From Chloracidobacterium sp. UBA6041 (GTDB lineage Bacteria > Acidobacteriota > Blastocatellia > Pyrinomonadales > Pyrinomonadaceae), in assembly GCA_002427845.1 (NCBI GenBank), contig DIYZ01000166.1, positions 18,972-36,882 on the forward strand: DNA of 17,911 nt. The letters run 5' to 3'. The position numbers and the translations under genes are program-made. Each line of letters begins with the position of its first letter. Position 1 is the first letter of the stretch. Under the pieces are notes generated by a model that had not been told where the DNA came from, made no database searches, and worked only from the letters and a program-made list of their open reading frames with translations. Positions 6,142-13,025 of the stretch are shown piece by piece.

Positions 6142-7329
6142 TCAAACATCCTTGATCTGGGCTAGGAAACTTTCGCCCGCCGTTAACCTGATACCAAAAT
6201 TCTCCGCGATTGTTTGACCGATGTCGGAAAGCGAAACGCGCGTGCCCAGGTTAACACCACGGCGCGCGCTTTTTCCGTAAACCAGCAGCGGCACGTATTC
6301 GCGTGTGTGGTCGCTGCCGGGGAACGTGGGATCGTTTCCGTGGTCGGCGGTGATGATCATCAAATCGTCTGCGCGCATCGCGGCTTCAATCGCCGGCAAG
6401 CTCGCGTCAAAGTGTTCCAGAGCGCGCGCGTAGCCTTCGGTATCGCGGCGGTGGCCGTAAAGCATGTCGAAATCCACCAGGTTGGAAAAGATTAAGCCAT
6501 GCGTGTTCTGTTGCAGCGCATGTATCGTTTGATCAATCGATTGCTGGTTGTTCTTGGCGGCCAAATCTTCAGTCACACCGACGGAGTCGTAGATCGAAGC
6601 GATCTTGCCGATGCAGACGACATCCAGCGACTCGTCCTTCAGTGCGGCCAATAGATTTTCGCGCGGCGGCGGCACGGCATAGTCATGACGATTCTCGGTG
6701 CGATAAAAGTTTCCCGGATTGCCGAGGAATGGCCGCGCTATTACTCGTCCAACCCGGTGTTCCCGGTCGAGTATGCGCCGGGCCTTTTCACACATCTCAT
6801 AAAGTCGGTCGAGCGGGATTACTTCTTCATGCGCGGCGATCTGAAAAACTGAATCGGCCGAAGTGTAAACAATCGGTCTGCCCGTCTTAACGTGTTCCGC
6901 TCCCAGGTCCTTGATGATCTCCGTGCCAGACGCTGGAATGTTTCCGAGTATTCCCGGCACATCAGTCTCGGCTACAAACCGATCAATAACCGCGGGCGGG
7001 AATCCATTTGGGTACGTTGGAAAAGCCTGCTCGAGAATGATGCCGGCCATCTCCCAGTGTCCGGTGGTGGTGTCTTTCCCATTAGACTTCAACGCACAAC
7101 GTCCGTAGGAACCATCAGGCTGGGCCAACGGAGGTACATTTTGAAGTGGCCGGACATTGCCAAGACCGTAACGCTGAAGGTTGGGCAGCCGAACCGCGCG
7201 TGACTGAAGAATGTGGCCGAGTGTATCCGAGCCGGCATCGCCCCATTCGGGCGCGTCAGGCATTGCGCCGATACCGGCGCCATCGAGCACTATTAAGGCT
7301 ATGCGATTAAAATTCTTGTGATTAATCAT
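6142..7329 (-). CDS. deoB: Phosphopentomutase
   Basis: Interconverts (deoxy)ribose-1-phosphate and (deoxy)ribose-5-phosphate, linking nucleoside phosphorolysis to DeoC; cytoplasmic, alkaline-phosphatase superfamily. Visible motifs are IVLDGAGIGAMPDAP (metal aspartate), GKDTTTGHWEM (phosphorylated threonine), SNLVDFDMLYGHRRD, and ITADHGNDPTFPGSDHTRE (metal ligands). The length of about 395 is normal for the family. I chose the ATG at 7329 (MINHKNFNRIALIVLDG) because an upstream ATG at 7371 adds residues (MSNEIWKI...) encoded entirely by an intergenic repeat that occurs again, inverted, at 7953-8004. Neither start has a strong Shine-Dalgarno. It sits on the same strand as deoC and the RpiB-like gene, but not contiguous with them. 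Confidence 0.95.
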   Translation of the reverse strand: MINHKNFNRIALIVLDGAGIGAMPDAPEWGDAGSDTLGHILQSRAVRLPNLQRYGLGNVRPLQNVPPLAQPDGSYGRCALKSNGKDTTTGHWEMAGIILEQAFPTYPNGFPPAVIDRFVAETDVPGILGNIPASGTEIIKDLGAEHVKTGRPIVYTSADSVFQIAAHEEVIPLDRLYEMCEKARRILDREHRVGRVIARPFLGNPGNFYRTENRHDYAVPPPRENLLAALKDESLDVVCIGKIASIYDSVGVTEDLAAKNNQQSIDQTIHALQQNTHGLIFSNLVDFDMLYGHRRDTEGYARALEHFDASLPAIEAAMRADDLMIITADHGNDPTFPGSDHTREYVPLLVYGKSARRGVNLGTRVSLSDIGQTIAENFGIRLTAGESFLAQIKDV

Positions 7330-7346
7330 TTGTTGAGTTGAGAAGA

Positions 7347-7388
7347 AGATTTTCCATATCTCATTTGACATTTCTCATTTGTCATTGG
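7347..7388 (+). repeat. Inverted repeat, left arm of four-helix-bundle cassette
   Basis: About 41 nt starting AGATTTTCCATATCTC and ending TTTGTCATTG. It is the reverse complement of 7953-8004 except for one substitution and a 10-nt extra block in the right arm. The middle consists of 7-bp units of the CATTTNN type (7362-7386). It ends 14 nt before the stop codon of the four-helix-bundle gene. Confidence 0.8.
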
Positions 7389-7402
7389 AAAGGCTTCGTT
7401 TG

Positions 7403-7789
7403 TCATTTTGCATTGCGCGCGGTTCTAAGAGACGCGGTGAATATTCTGCACAATTCCTTGTTCTCTCCAACAATGTCTACAATCAATTCTATTCTTAGCA
7501 TTTGACTACGTTCGATCACGCGCAGCCATATCGAAGTTTCGTTTAACTCCTTCAGAACGATTCGCAACTTGTGAATGAAATCCGCATGGCTTTCAGCACC
7601 TCTCGCCTCACCGTAATTCGGCGCGGGGGACGTACCCGACCGTATGATCTGTCCGGCAATATGTTTTCCGGCTGGCGTGCGTGGCAAATTCGCGGAAAGA
7701 TTGACCACGCGAACAGCAAAGTCTATCAGGCGTTCCTCCAACTCATCCGCTCGCGACTGACGGCCTACTAGAAATCTATCGTCTCCCAT
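7403..7789 (-). CDS. Four-helix bundle protein (23S rRNA intervening-sequence protein family)
   Basis: A 128-residue, all-helical protein of the four-helix bundle / 23S rRNA-IVP family. Family signatures are visible: IIRSGTSPAPNYGEARGAES, then DFIHKLRIVLKELNETSIWL, in the usual order. An AGGAGG-type Shine-Dalgarno sits about 7 nt before the ATG. The molecular function of the family is not established; members were first noticed inside 23S rRNA intervening sequences and also occur as solitary chromosomal genes, as here. It resembles Avd of diversity-generating retroelements in fold, but no reverse transcriptase or template repeat is present. The gene is enclosed by a long inverted repeat (7347-7388 and 7953-8004), so it looks like cargo of a small insertion between deoB and the VWFA gene. 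Confidence 0.85.
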   Translation of the reverse strand: MGDDRFLVGRQSRADELEERLIDFAVRVVNLSANLPRTPAGKHIAGQIIRSGTSPAPNYGEARGAESHADFIHKLRIVLKELNETSIWLRVIERSQMLRIELIVDIVGENKELCRIFTASLRTARNAK

Positions 7790-7952
7790 GCGTCACCTCC
7801 TGCCTAAACGCGAGGGTGATCGCAAAGGCGACTGATTCTGCGGAATGAAAAACGGAAAACCTAGAGCCGGTCGTACGCGACCGAAGTCCGCACCGAACCA
7901 ACGGCCTTCCACCTATTCTTTGAGACTTCATCTGTCATTGAGAAGCGGTCTT

Positions 7953-8004
7953 TCAATGACAAATGAGAAATCATGAGAAATGTCAAATGAGAAATGGAAA
8001 ATCT
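7953..8004 (-). repeat. Inverted repeat, right arm of four-helix-bundle cassette
   Basis: Reverse complement of the left arm at 7347-7388, with one mismatch and an additional 10-nt block (one extra repeat unit). Just beyond it (8016-8036) lie a few more degenerate heptads (CCCACTG, CTTACTG), which run into the stop codon of the VWFA gene. A smaller palindrome, GTCATTGA/TCAATGAC (7934-7941 with 7953-7960), overlaps its inner edge. Confidence 0.8.
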
Positions 8005-8036
8005 CGGTCTTTGGTCTGCCCACTGCTTACTGCTTA

Positions 8037-9263
8037 CTAGCCCTTCGGGGCATAGTAACCTTCGCGAGCGCGAACCTGCGGCGTCTCCGGAAGGCCACGA
8101 ACCTCTACGCGGATTGTTCTAAACTTTCCGTCACGCGCTTTGTTGGTTGGGTAGTATCCTAAACTGTATTGTGTGCCGATCTCAGTAGCGACGCGCGCAA
8201 AGGCAGCACGCGCATCCTGCGAGCTCGCCGCCAGGAAATTCTTTCCGCCCGTCGCCTTTGCCAGTTCATCCATTTCCCGGCGCGCCAGATTATACAGGTC
8301 GCGGCTAATCTGCATTCTCTCGAAAGAGCCCATCTGACAAAAATCTACATAATCTTCAGGCTTCGCCCGCGGAAAGAAAACGCGCTGGTAACGCTGCAAC
8401 TGTTTCGTCGAAAGCGTCAAACGGCCATCATCCTGGCAGTCTTTCAGTAGACGATCTTCCACGAAGTCTTCGGTATTAACCTGGATGAAGTAACAAGCAA
8501 CCCCCGAACGAATCAGCTTCAACCGGGCCAACGGAAAATCCGAATCGCTGGTCGAGTCAACGCCATCGGTTAGAGCAACGACCGCACGACGGCCACGCAC
8601 TTCTGCTCGCGGCGCCTCGCGAAATACTTCGTCAGCAATTTGATCGAGCGCATCGTAAAACGGAGTTCCGTTACTCGATCCCAGATTTGCGATGGCGTTG
8701 CGCAGCAGCTTGCGATCACCGGTCAGCCGCGAAAGAATCTCGACTTTCGCAGCGACTGTCTGTCCCTGCTGCGCGTTGTTGAAGCCGATTATTGCCACCC
8801 GGTCGCCCGGCCGCAGCGCATCGACGAAGGCATTAGCAGCCTGACGAATCAAGGTCACGTCCTCGCGCGTCGAGCCGGAAGTGTCCAGGAGGAGGGCAAC
8901 TTCAAAGGGCGCTTCCGTGGTAGCGAAGTTCGCAATTTTCTGCTGCTCGCCGTTTTCAAAAAGCAGGAAGTTGTCGGCGCGCAAACCGGTTAAAGGTCGC
9001 CCGGCGCTATTCGCTACGACGGCCGGAACTGAGACCAACTGCGTTTCCACGCGCACGACGTCACCTTCGTCAACTTCTTCCGAAGCAGGTTTATCAGGAC
9101 CCTTCGCAGGTGACTGTTCCTGCGGCTGCGTCGCCCGGCGCGGGCGCTGCTGGTTTGTTTGCTGGCCCTTCACCGGGAAACCGAAAGCAGCGAAAAGCAG
9201 CACGCAAAGTAAAGCGCGTGCCGCAGCCGACAGCAATGCCTGGAATTTTGAAAAGGGGCGCAT
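8037..9263 (-). CDS. Exported VWFA-domain protein, acidobacterial type
   Basis: A 408-residue exported protein with a Sec-type signal (basic RPFSKF, hydrophobic ALLCVLLFAAFGF), a Gln/Arg/Pro-rich linker, a short beta segment (VRVETQLVSVPAVVAN, LRADNFLLFENGEQQKI) and a von Willebrand factor A domain. The metal-ion-dependent adhesion site is intact in LLLDTSGSTRED, with a second conserved aspartate in ALTDGVDSTSD. The arrangement matches the VWFA-related family common in Acidobacteria (TIGR03436-like). Its role is unknown but likely protein-protein contact outside the cytoplasm. ATG at 9263 was chosen over GTG at 9278 because the latter adds five residues without a better ribosome site. The stop codon abuts degenerate heptad repeats. 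Confidence 0.9.
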   Translation of the reverse strand: MRPFSKFQALLSAAARALLCVLLFAAFGFPVKGQQTNQQRPRRATQPQEQSPAKGPDKPASEEVDEGDVVRVETQLVSVPAVVANSAGRPLTGLRADNFLLFENGEQQKIANFATTEAPFEVALLLDTSGSTREDVTLIRQAANAFVDALRPGDRVAIIGFNNAQQGQTVAAKVEILSRLTGDRKLLRNAIANLGSSNGTPFYDALDQIADEVFREAPRAEVRGRRAVVALTDGVDSTSDSDFPLARLKLIRSGVACYFIQVNTEDFVEDRLLKDCQDDGRLTLSTKQLQRYQRVFFPRAKPEDYVDFCQMGSFERMQISRDLYNLARREMDELAKATGGKNFLAASSQDARAAFARVATEIGTQYSLGYYPTNKARDGKFRTIRVEVRGLPETPQVRAREGYYAPKG

Positions 9264-9398
9264 TGAATCTTTCGCCACGGTTATGGGGAGCTAAATCAGA
9301 CGAACTTTGGATAAGACTATAACGGGAAAACCTGCGACTGCAAAATCAGAATGCAACATAATCTGGGCGGGTGCCACGTGTAACGCAACCGTGTCCGA

Positions 9399-9475
9399 CC
9401 TGTAACGCAAACTGTCAGTTTGCGTGCACCCCCGCGCCAGCCATAAAACCGTAAACTAACAGTTTGCGTTACAGG
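9399..9475. repeat. 17-bp perfect inverted repeat with competing inner hairpin
   Basis: CCTGTAACGCAAACTGT (9399-9415) is the exact reverse complement of 9459-9475. The left arm also forms a shorter hairpin with its neighbour: CGCAAACTG (9406-9414) and CAGTTTGCG (9416-9424) around a single T. The two folds cannot form at once. No T-tract is seen, so a simple terminator is unlikely. Confidence 0.7.
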
Positions 9476-9596
9476 CTAAGGCGCACCTTGACAGTATCAC
9501 TACGCTTCTCTTAGCATGACGATTCGCTTGCCATGTGCTTATCTCGCCTGTGGCAATGATCTTTTTAGTCGATACGTGCCACGAGAAGATTTTGTA

Positions 9597-9618
9597 GGAC
9601 AGGCATTCCTGCCTGTCC
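9597..9618. repeat. Perfect 9-bp palindrome, tetraloop
   Basis: GGACAGGCA (9597-9605) and TGCCTGTCC (9610-9618) flank TTCC. It is located 40 nt before tRNA-Val and is similar in style to the rpiB terminator stem at 1216-1240. It has no T-tract, so it is more likely an interspersed palindromic element than a terminator. Confidence 0.6.
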
Positions 9619-9657
9619 CTGATAGATAGTGACACACAGAAACGTCTGTCCCGCTGA

Positions 9658-9732
9658 AGGCACGTACGTCAATGGTAGACGGCTTCCCTTACAAGGAAGA
9701 GGTTGGGGGTTCGAGTCCCTCCGTGCCTACCA
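9658..9732 (+). tRNA. tRNA-Val (UAC anticodon)
   Basis: A complete cloverleaf: acceptor AGGCACG pairs with CGTGCCT, the D arm is CGTC/GACG, the anticodon stem CTTCC/GGAAG encloses loop CTTACAA with anticodon TAC, the T arm is GGGGG/CCCTC with TTCGAGT, the discriminator is A, and the 3' CCA is encoded. Anticodon UAC reads GUA (valine). It is followed 101 nt later by tRNA-Asp on the same strand, so the two are probably co-transcribed. Confidence 0.93.
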
Positions 9733-9744
9733 ACTATTAGTGTT

Positions 9745-9799
9745 CGACAAACTTCAGTTTGTCGCGAGCCGAGAACAACGACAAACTAAAGGTTTGTCG
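9745..9799. repeat. Two related hairpins in the tRNA-Val/tRNA-Asp spacer
   Basis: CGACAAACT/AGTTTGTCG (9745-9764, 2-nt loop) and CGACAAAC/GTTTGTCG (9779-9799, 5-nt loop) have nearly the same stem sequence. They could act as processing sites in a shared tRNA precursor or be copies of an interspersed palindrome related to the one at 9406-9424. Confidence 0.6.
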
Positions 9800-9829
9800 G
9801 ACATTGTCGGACTATGAAAAACAGTTCTC

Positions 9830-9910
<81 letters not shown>

Positions 9911-9915
9911 CTTTG

Positions 9916-9958
9916 AAGCGGTTGCTCTTCAGTTAAAATGAAGCGCAACCGCTTTTGC
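9916..9958 (+). terminator. Intrinsic terminator of the tRNA transcript
   Basis: A 10-bp perfect stem, AAGCGGTTGC (9916-9925) with GCAACCGCTT (9945-9954), contains an inner CTTCA/TGAAG stem and is followed by TTTT and, after GCA, another T-run. It lies just inside the proposed island boundary. Confidence 0.85.
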
Positions 9959-10088
9959 ATTTTTGATTTTAGATTTCCGGGCCAATTGAAGCCGGTAAGG
10001 ACGCGAGATTTAGCCGCGCGTCTTCAAAAATGATGTATCGCGCTACTTGACGTTAGTCTCGAGTATAAGTAAATCGCTGCAAGAACTT

Positions 10089-11232
10089 TCACCTCATCAG
10101 TACTTGATACTGGTTTGGATTCACAGCGCTGGCCCTTTGGCCCAAAGCGTCGGCAGCCATTAGAACAAGAGAGCAGCCCACTGGATGGATGATCTCGTTA
10201 ATGGCTAACGAGAGAAGGGCTGCTGATGAGGCCGGTGCACTGCCGGCATAGTATGTGAGGGTCAGAGTTATGCTGCCGAATAAGAATCCAATCCCGAGTC
10301 CGGCTATGATAGATGAAACCTTCCTTTTTGGGCGTCACTCGATAGGTCGTCCCTTTTTCTAACCTCTGATTCCAGTTGCCTTGAGCATCAGTCTGCACAG
10401 GAAGCGGTACAGGCCCTGCGCCTGATACTCGTTGAAAGGTCATCGTCGCTCCATTAACTCTTGCACCGCCGAAGCCCGAGACTGTTCCCGAGACGACAAA
10501 GAAATTAAACTGCCCTTCGAAATTCAAATCACGTATTGGCTTCACATCCCGAAACTCAGCACTGGTCGGATTGAAGTCGAAGCCTTGCTTGTTCGGGCTC
10601 GCTCTATAAACCGTGTCTCCCTCGAAGCCTGATTGAGTCCAGTGGCCGCTCGAATCCGTTGTCACAGCGGTGGGCACTCTACCCGCTCCCGATACGCGGG
10701 CGAACGATATCGTTGCCCCAGAAACTCCGACTTCGCTCGAGCTACGTGAACCAATGTTGCTGACGGAAGTCGTGACCTTGCCGCTGAAGCTAAACGGATC
10801 AGTTGTCCCGTCGAAGCTCAGGTCGGTTCTCGCCCCGCTGAATACTCGAGTCGGTGGCTGGAATGTGAAGCCTGGTTTGCTTGCGCTTGCTGTATATGTC
10901 GTGCCGCTCTCGAAGCCGGATTGACTCCAACGACCGTCTGCATTGGTTACGACTGAGCCGGGTGCCCTGTCTCTTCCTGGCCCAGGCTCAGATCCAAACG
11001 TTATGGTCACTCCGCCGACACCGGCTCCGTTGGCCCTGGCAATTCTGCCTGAAGCGCTGAAAGGCACGATCTTCTGACCCTGAGGGAACTCCCCGATCGC
11101 TTCATCTCGCGCGACCTAGTTCTCATAGGTCGCATTGGCCGCGCTCGACTTTAAATTCACGCTTACGTAGCCTGCCAGACAAAGCAACCCTACAAACAAC
11201 TTGAATGCAGCTTGCTTCATAAACTGTTTCAT
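10089..11232 (-). pseudogene. Exported protein with tandem carboxypeptidase-regulatory-like repeats, interrupted by an amber codon and a probable frameshift
   Basis: From ATG 11232 (GAGG 5 nt upstream) the frame encodes a Sec signal peptide (MKQFMKQAAFKLFVGLLCLA...) and meets an in-frame TAG at 11116-11118 (codon 39). It then continues in the same frame as VARDEAIGEFPQGQKIVPFSASG into three ~80-residue beta-sandwich repeats with the recurring pattern SG.I...G..V.GATI.F.R.SGAG...P..VTTD..G.W.QSGFE..T.Y....K.GF.F.P. In the third repeat the pattern decays after KKEGFIYHSRTR. The current frame stops at 10198, whereas an overlapping frame stays open to 10089 and offers ITLTLTYYAGSAP, which resumes a beta-rich pattern; a 1-nt shift near 10285-10305 would join them. 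The likely original role was an adhesin-like surface or secreted protein. Translation could still start internally at 11067, but without the signal peptide. Confidence 0.7.
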
Positions 11233-11326
11233 ACATCCTCTAAATATGTGTCCTTCACACGGGAGCAATCGCGAGCGGAACTCGTCGAAGTCTGTTCATC
11301 CTATTCTTTAAGTTCGTTTGTTATTT

Positions 11327-12358
11327 TCAGAACTCGCCTTTCTTTATGCCAACTCCACGTGCGTTGACGATAACAATAGATTGAATATAGACAAATATTG
11401 CCGTAGGTCTATCGTCGGTCGCTTTGCCGGTTACCCTCACCGTAGACAGGCAATCGCCTGTTGATGAACAGTCATTGTAGTAATTGACCCCACCATTATT
11501 GCTTATTGTGTGGTTGGCCCCGCTCTGCTTATCTTTCACAAATAACCAGACGTCCAGTGGAGAGCTGATAATTTGAGGGCGTTGGTTGAAACAGGTAAAG
11601 TTAGAAAACGTGTAATACACCTTTAATGCGTGGATACTTCCCGCCAGCCCCGCATACTCTACGTCCGTGATCTTCACCGCTTGATCAATAGAGCCAGGGC
11701 CGCTAAGCGTTCTAGGCGTTCCAACTATGGCCCCCGGCGGAATGTCAATTTCTTCCCTGGGGGCTTGCGGGAAGTGACCGATGGTTTTCTTATCCGAGCT
11801 TCCTGAGTGGAAGGTCGCCCCATCAGTAATTTGAACTTCGTACCTGGCGGGATGGCCGTCTCCCGACAACCCCGGTAGGGCCACAGTGCTGAAGCAATTA
11901 GCATCCTTACAGTCTTGAGCGGGATTCAGCTTCCCATGGAAGACCCGTTCCGTGCCATCCCGGAGAATCAGCTTGGCTACCAGTTGAACGTCTTCAAAAT
12001 AAGAGAAGCAGCCGGAGAACTGTTTCCAGAAGACCTTCATCCAGTGAAGTCCTTCGTCTCGACGTAACCCCAGCTCTGAGTTGGAAGGATTGACGTTGAA
12101 GCCCATATATTTCACGTCACTGATCTCGAGTGAGAAATCTGGGACGATAGCAATCGGAGGTCGCGCTGGGACGATAGCAATCGGAGGTCGCGCCTTAGGT
12201 CGCGCGTTAGTCTGCCTTGAACGGTGAGCTTTGCTCTGGCTCTGATCGAGAAGGCTGGAGGCGGATGCTTCGCTCGGCAATACCCGCAGGTCCGAGCTTT
12301 GTATGACCATCAACATCGCCAGAGTAGAAACTGTCAGATATGACTTTTTGTGAATCAT
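11327..12358 (-). CDS. Exported protein with two related cysteine-containing beta domains
   Basis: A 343-residue protein of unknown function. It has a Sec-like N-terminus (MIHKKSYLTVSTLAMLMVI...) and a low-complexity linker with the 9-residue repeat ARPPIAIVP twice, encoded by a 27-bp tandem repeat. Two similar ~100-residue domains follow. Both begin [TS]DV.Y.G and share an aromatic strand (LHWMKVFWKQFSGCF, LKVYYTFSNFTCF), a later D-C...C..TV stretch (CKDANCFSTVALPG, CSSTGDCLSTVRVTG) and a final DGHPAR/DDRPTA strand. This implies duplication of a Fn3- or Ig-like unit with disulphides. AAAGGA lies about 9 nt before the ATG. The single-domain exported proteins encoded just upstream show the same strand-C-strand layout, so the genes probably form one family and operon. 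Confidence 0.75.
   Translation of the reverse strand: MIHKKSYLTVSTLAMLMVIQSSDLRVLPSEASASSLLDQSQSKAHRSRQTNARPKARPPIAIVPARPPIAIVPDFSLEISDVKYMGFNVNPSNSELGLRRDEGLHWMKVFWKQFSGCFSYFEDVQLVAKLILRDGTERVFHGKLNPAQDCKDANCFSTVALPGLSGDGHPARYEVQITDGATFHSGSSDKKTIGHFPQAPREEIDIPPGAIVGTPRTLSGPGSIDQAVKITDVEYAGLAGSIHALKVYYTFSNFTCFNQRPQIISSPLDVWLFVKDKQSGANHTISNNGGVNYYNDCSSTGDCLSTVRVTGKATDDRPTAIFVYIQSIVIVNARGVGIKKGEF
12139..12192 (-). repeat. 27-bp tandem repeat, two copies, in the linker of the two-domain protein
   Basis: Two identical 27-bp units (12139-12165 and 12166-12192), read on the minus strand, add nine residues (ARPPIAIVP) each to a proline-rich linker. The unit length is a multiple of three, so copy number can vary without breaking the frame. 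Confidence 0.85.
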
Positions 12359-12401
12359 GGTTTTTCCTTTCAGCCAGGTTTGATTTGGAAACAGTCATCG
12401 T

Positions 12402-12902
12402 CTACCTGGCCCAGAACCGTCCTTTGACCTGATAGGTTCCGGTCACAGTGGCGTGCCCGCGCGCCGTGACGGTGACAGCGCAATCACCGCCGTTGTCTTT
12501 CCCCCGGACTCTCAGTATGGCGGTGCGCGTATGGCCGCTCACCGTCAATTCCCGCCTGACGCCGCTTGCCATGTTGGCGATCACATTGAAGCTATCAATT
12601 GTGACGCAACGCGGCAGTTCACCGATCTCCCATTCCACCGAGACGTTGTTATTCCCACCGAGACCGGCGACGGCTGTGACTTTAACGCCCTTGATCTTCA
12701 CAGGGATGTCGCAACTATCAATCGGGGATGCGGCTGGCTGTGAAGCTTCAGCAGGACCACTCTCGATCTCGAGCTGTGCCGCGGGCGCATTGGCATCACT
12801 ATTTGCACCGGCCTTAGCCGGCTGGGTGTTTAGGATGGAGTTCGCAGCGACTAGTGCGAGGATCAAAGCACTGCTTGCTAGCAATAGGATCTTGCTTGGC
12901 AT
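12402..12902 (-). CDS. Small exported protein, single Fn3-like domain
   Basis: A 166-residue protein with a clear Sec signal (MPSKILLLASSALILALVAA), an Ala/Pro-rich spacer and a ~100-residue beta-rich domain: DSCDIPVKIKGVKV, VSVEWEIGELPRCVTIDSFNVIA, then GHTRTAILRVRG and DCAVTVTARGHATVTG. The ATG at 12902 is chosen because AAAGGAGA lies 7 nt upstream; an ATG at 12938 would add 12 basic residues in front of the signal peptide. The layout (early Cys, V.W..G....C....F.V) matches the next upstream gene product, which points to tandem gene duplication. Function unknown; the fold suggests binding to other proteins or to glycans outside the cell. Confidence 0.78.
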   Translation of the reverse strand: MPSKILLLASSALILALVAANSILNTQPAKAGANSDANAPAAQLEIESGPAEASQPAASPIDSCDIPVKIKGVKVTAVAGLGGNNNVSVEWEIGELPRCVTIDSFNVIANMASGVRRELTVSGHTRTAILRVRGKDNGGDCAVTVTARGHATVTGTYQVKGRFWAR

Positions 12903-13025
12903 GACGTTCTCTCCTTTCGGTTTGAGTTTTATTCTCAAGAAGGTTCCCTGACCCTTCCATCTATGCGTTCAATGGAGGGCCGCGCTCAGAGGCGGTCTTT
13001 TCATCACTGTGTTAGAGCAGGCCAG

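Larger units (their letters stand above)
9264..9657. other. Gene-free interval upstream of the tRNAs, rich in palindromes
   Basis: No credible coding region was seen. It must hold the promoter of the VWFA gene (minus strand) and of the tRNAs (plus strand). TTGACA at 9488-9493 could be a -35 element, but no good -10 follows. Three palindromes are listed separately. Confidence 0.5.

Noticed and set aside
7403..7789. Avd protein of a diversity-generating retroelement
   Set aside because: The fold is similar, but there is no reverse transcriptase, template repeat or variable repeat nearby; the sequence signature fits the solitary four-helix-bundle/IVP family.
7980..8162. Plus-strand open frame starting MSNEKWKI, similar to the N-terminal extension of deoB
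   Set aside because: The similarity arises because both are translations of the inverted repeat flanking the four-helix-bundle gene; the rest is antisense to the VWFA gene.
12448..12951. 167-residue plus-strand open frame
   Set aside because: Antisense shadow of the small exported Fn3-like protein, which has a signal peptide and a strong Shine-Dalgarno.
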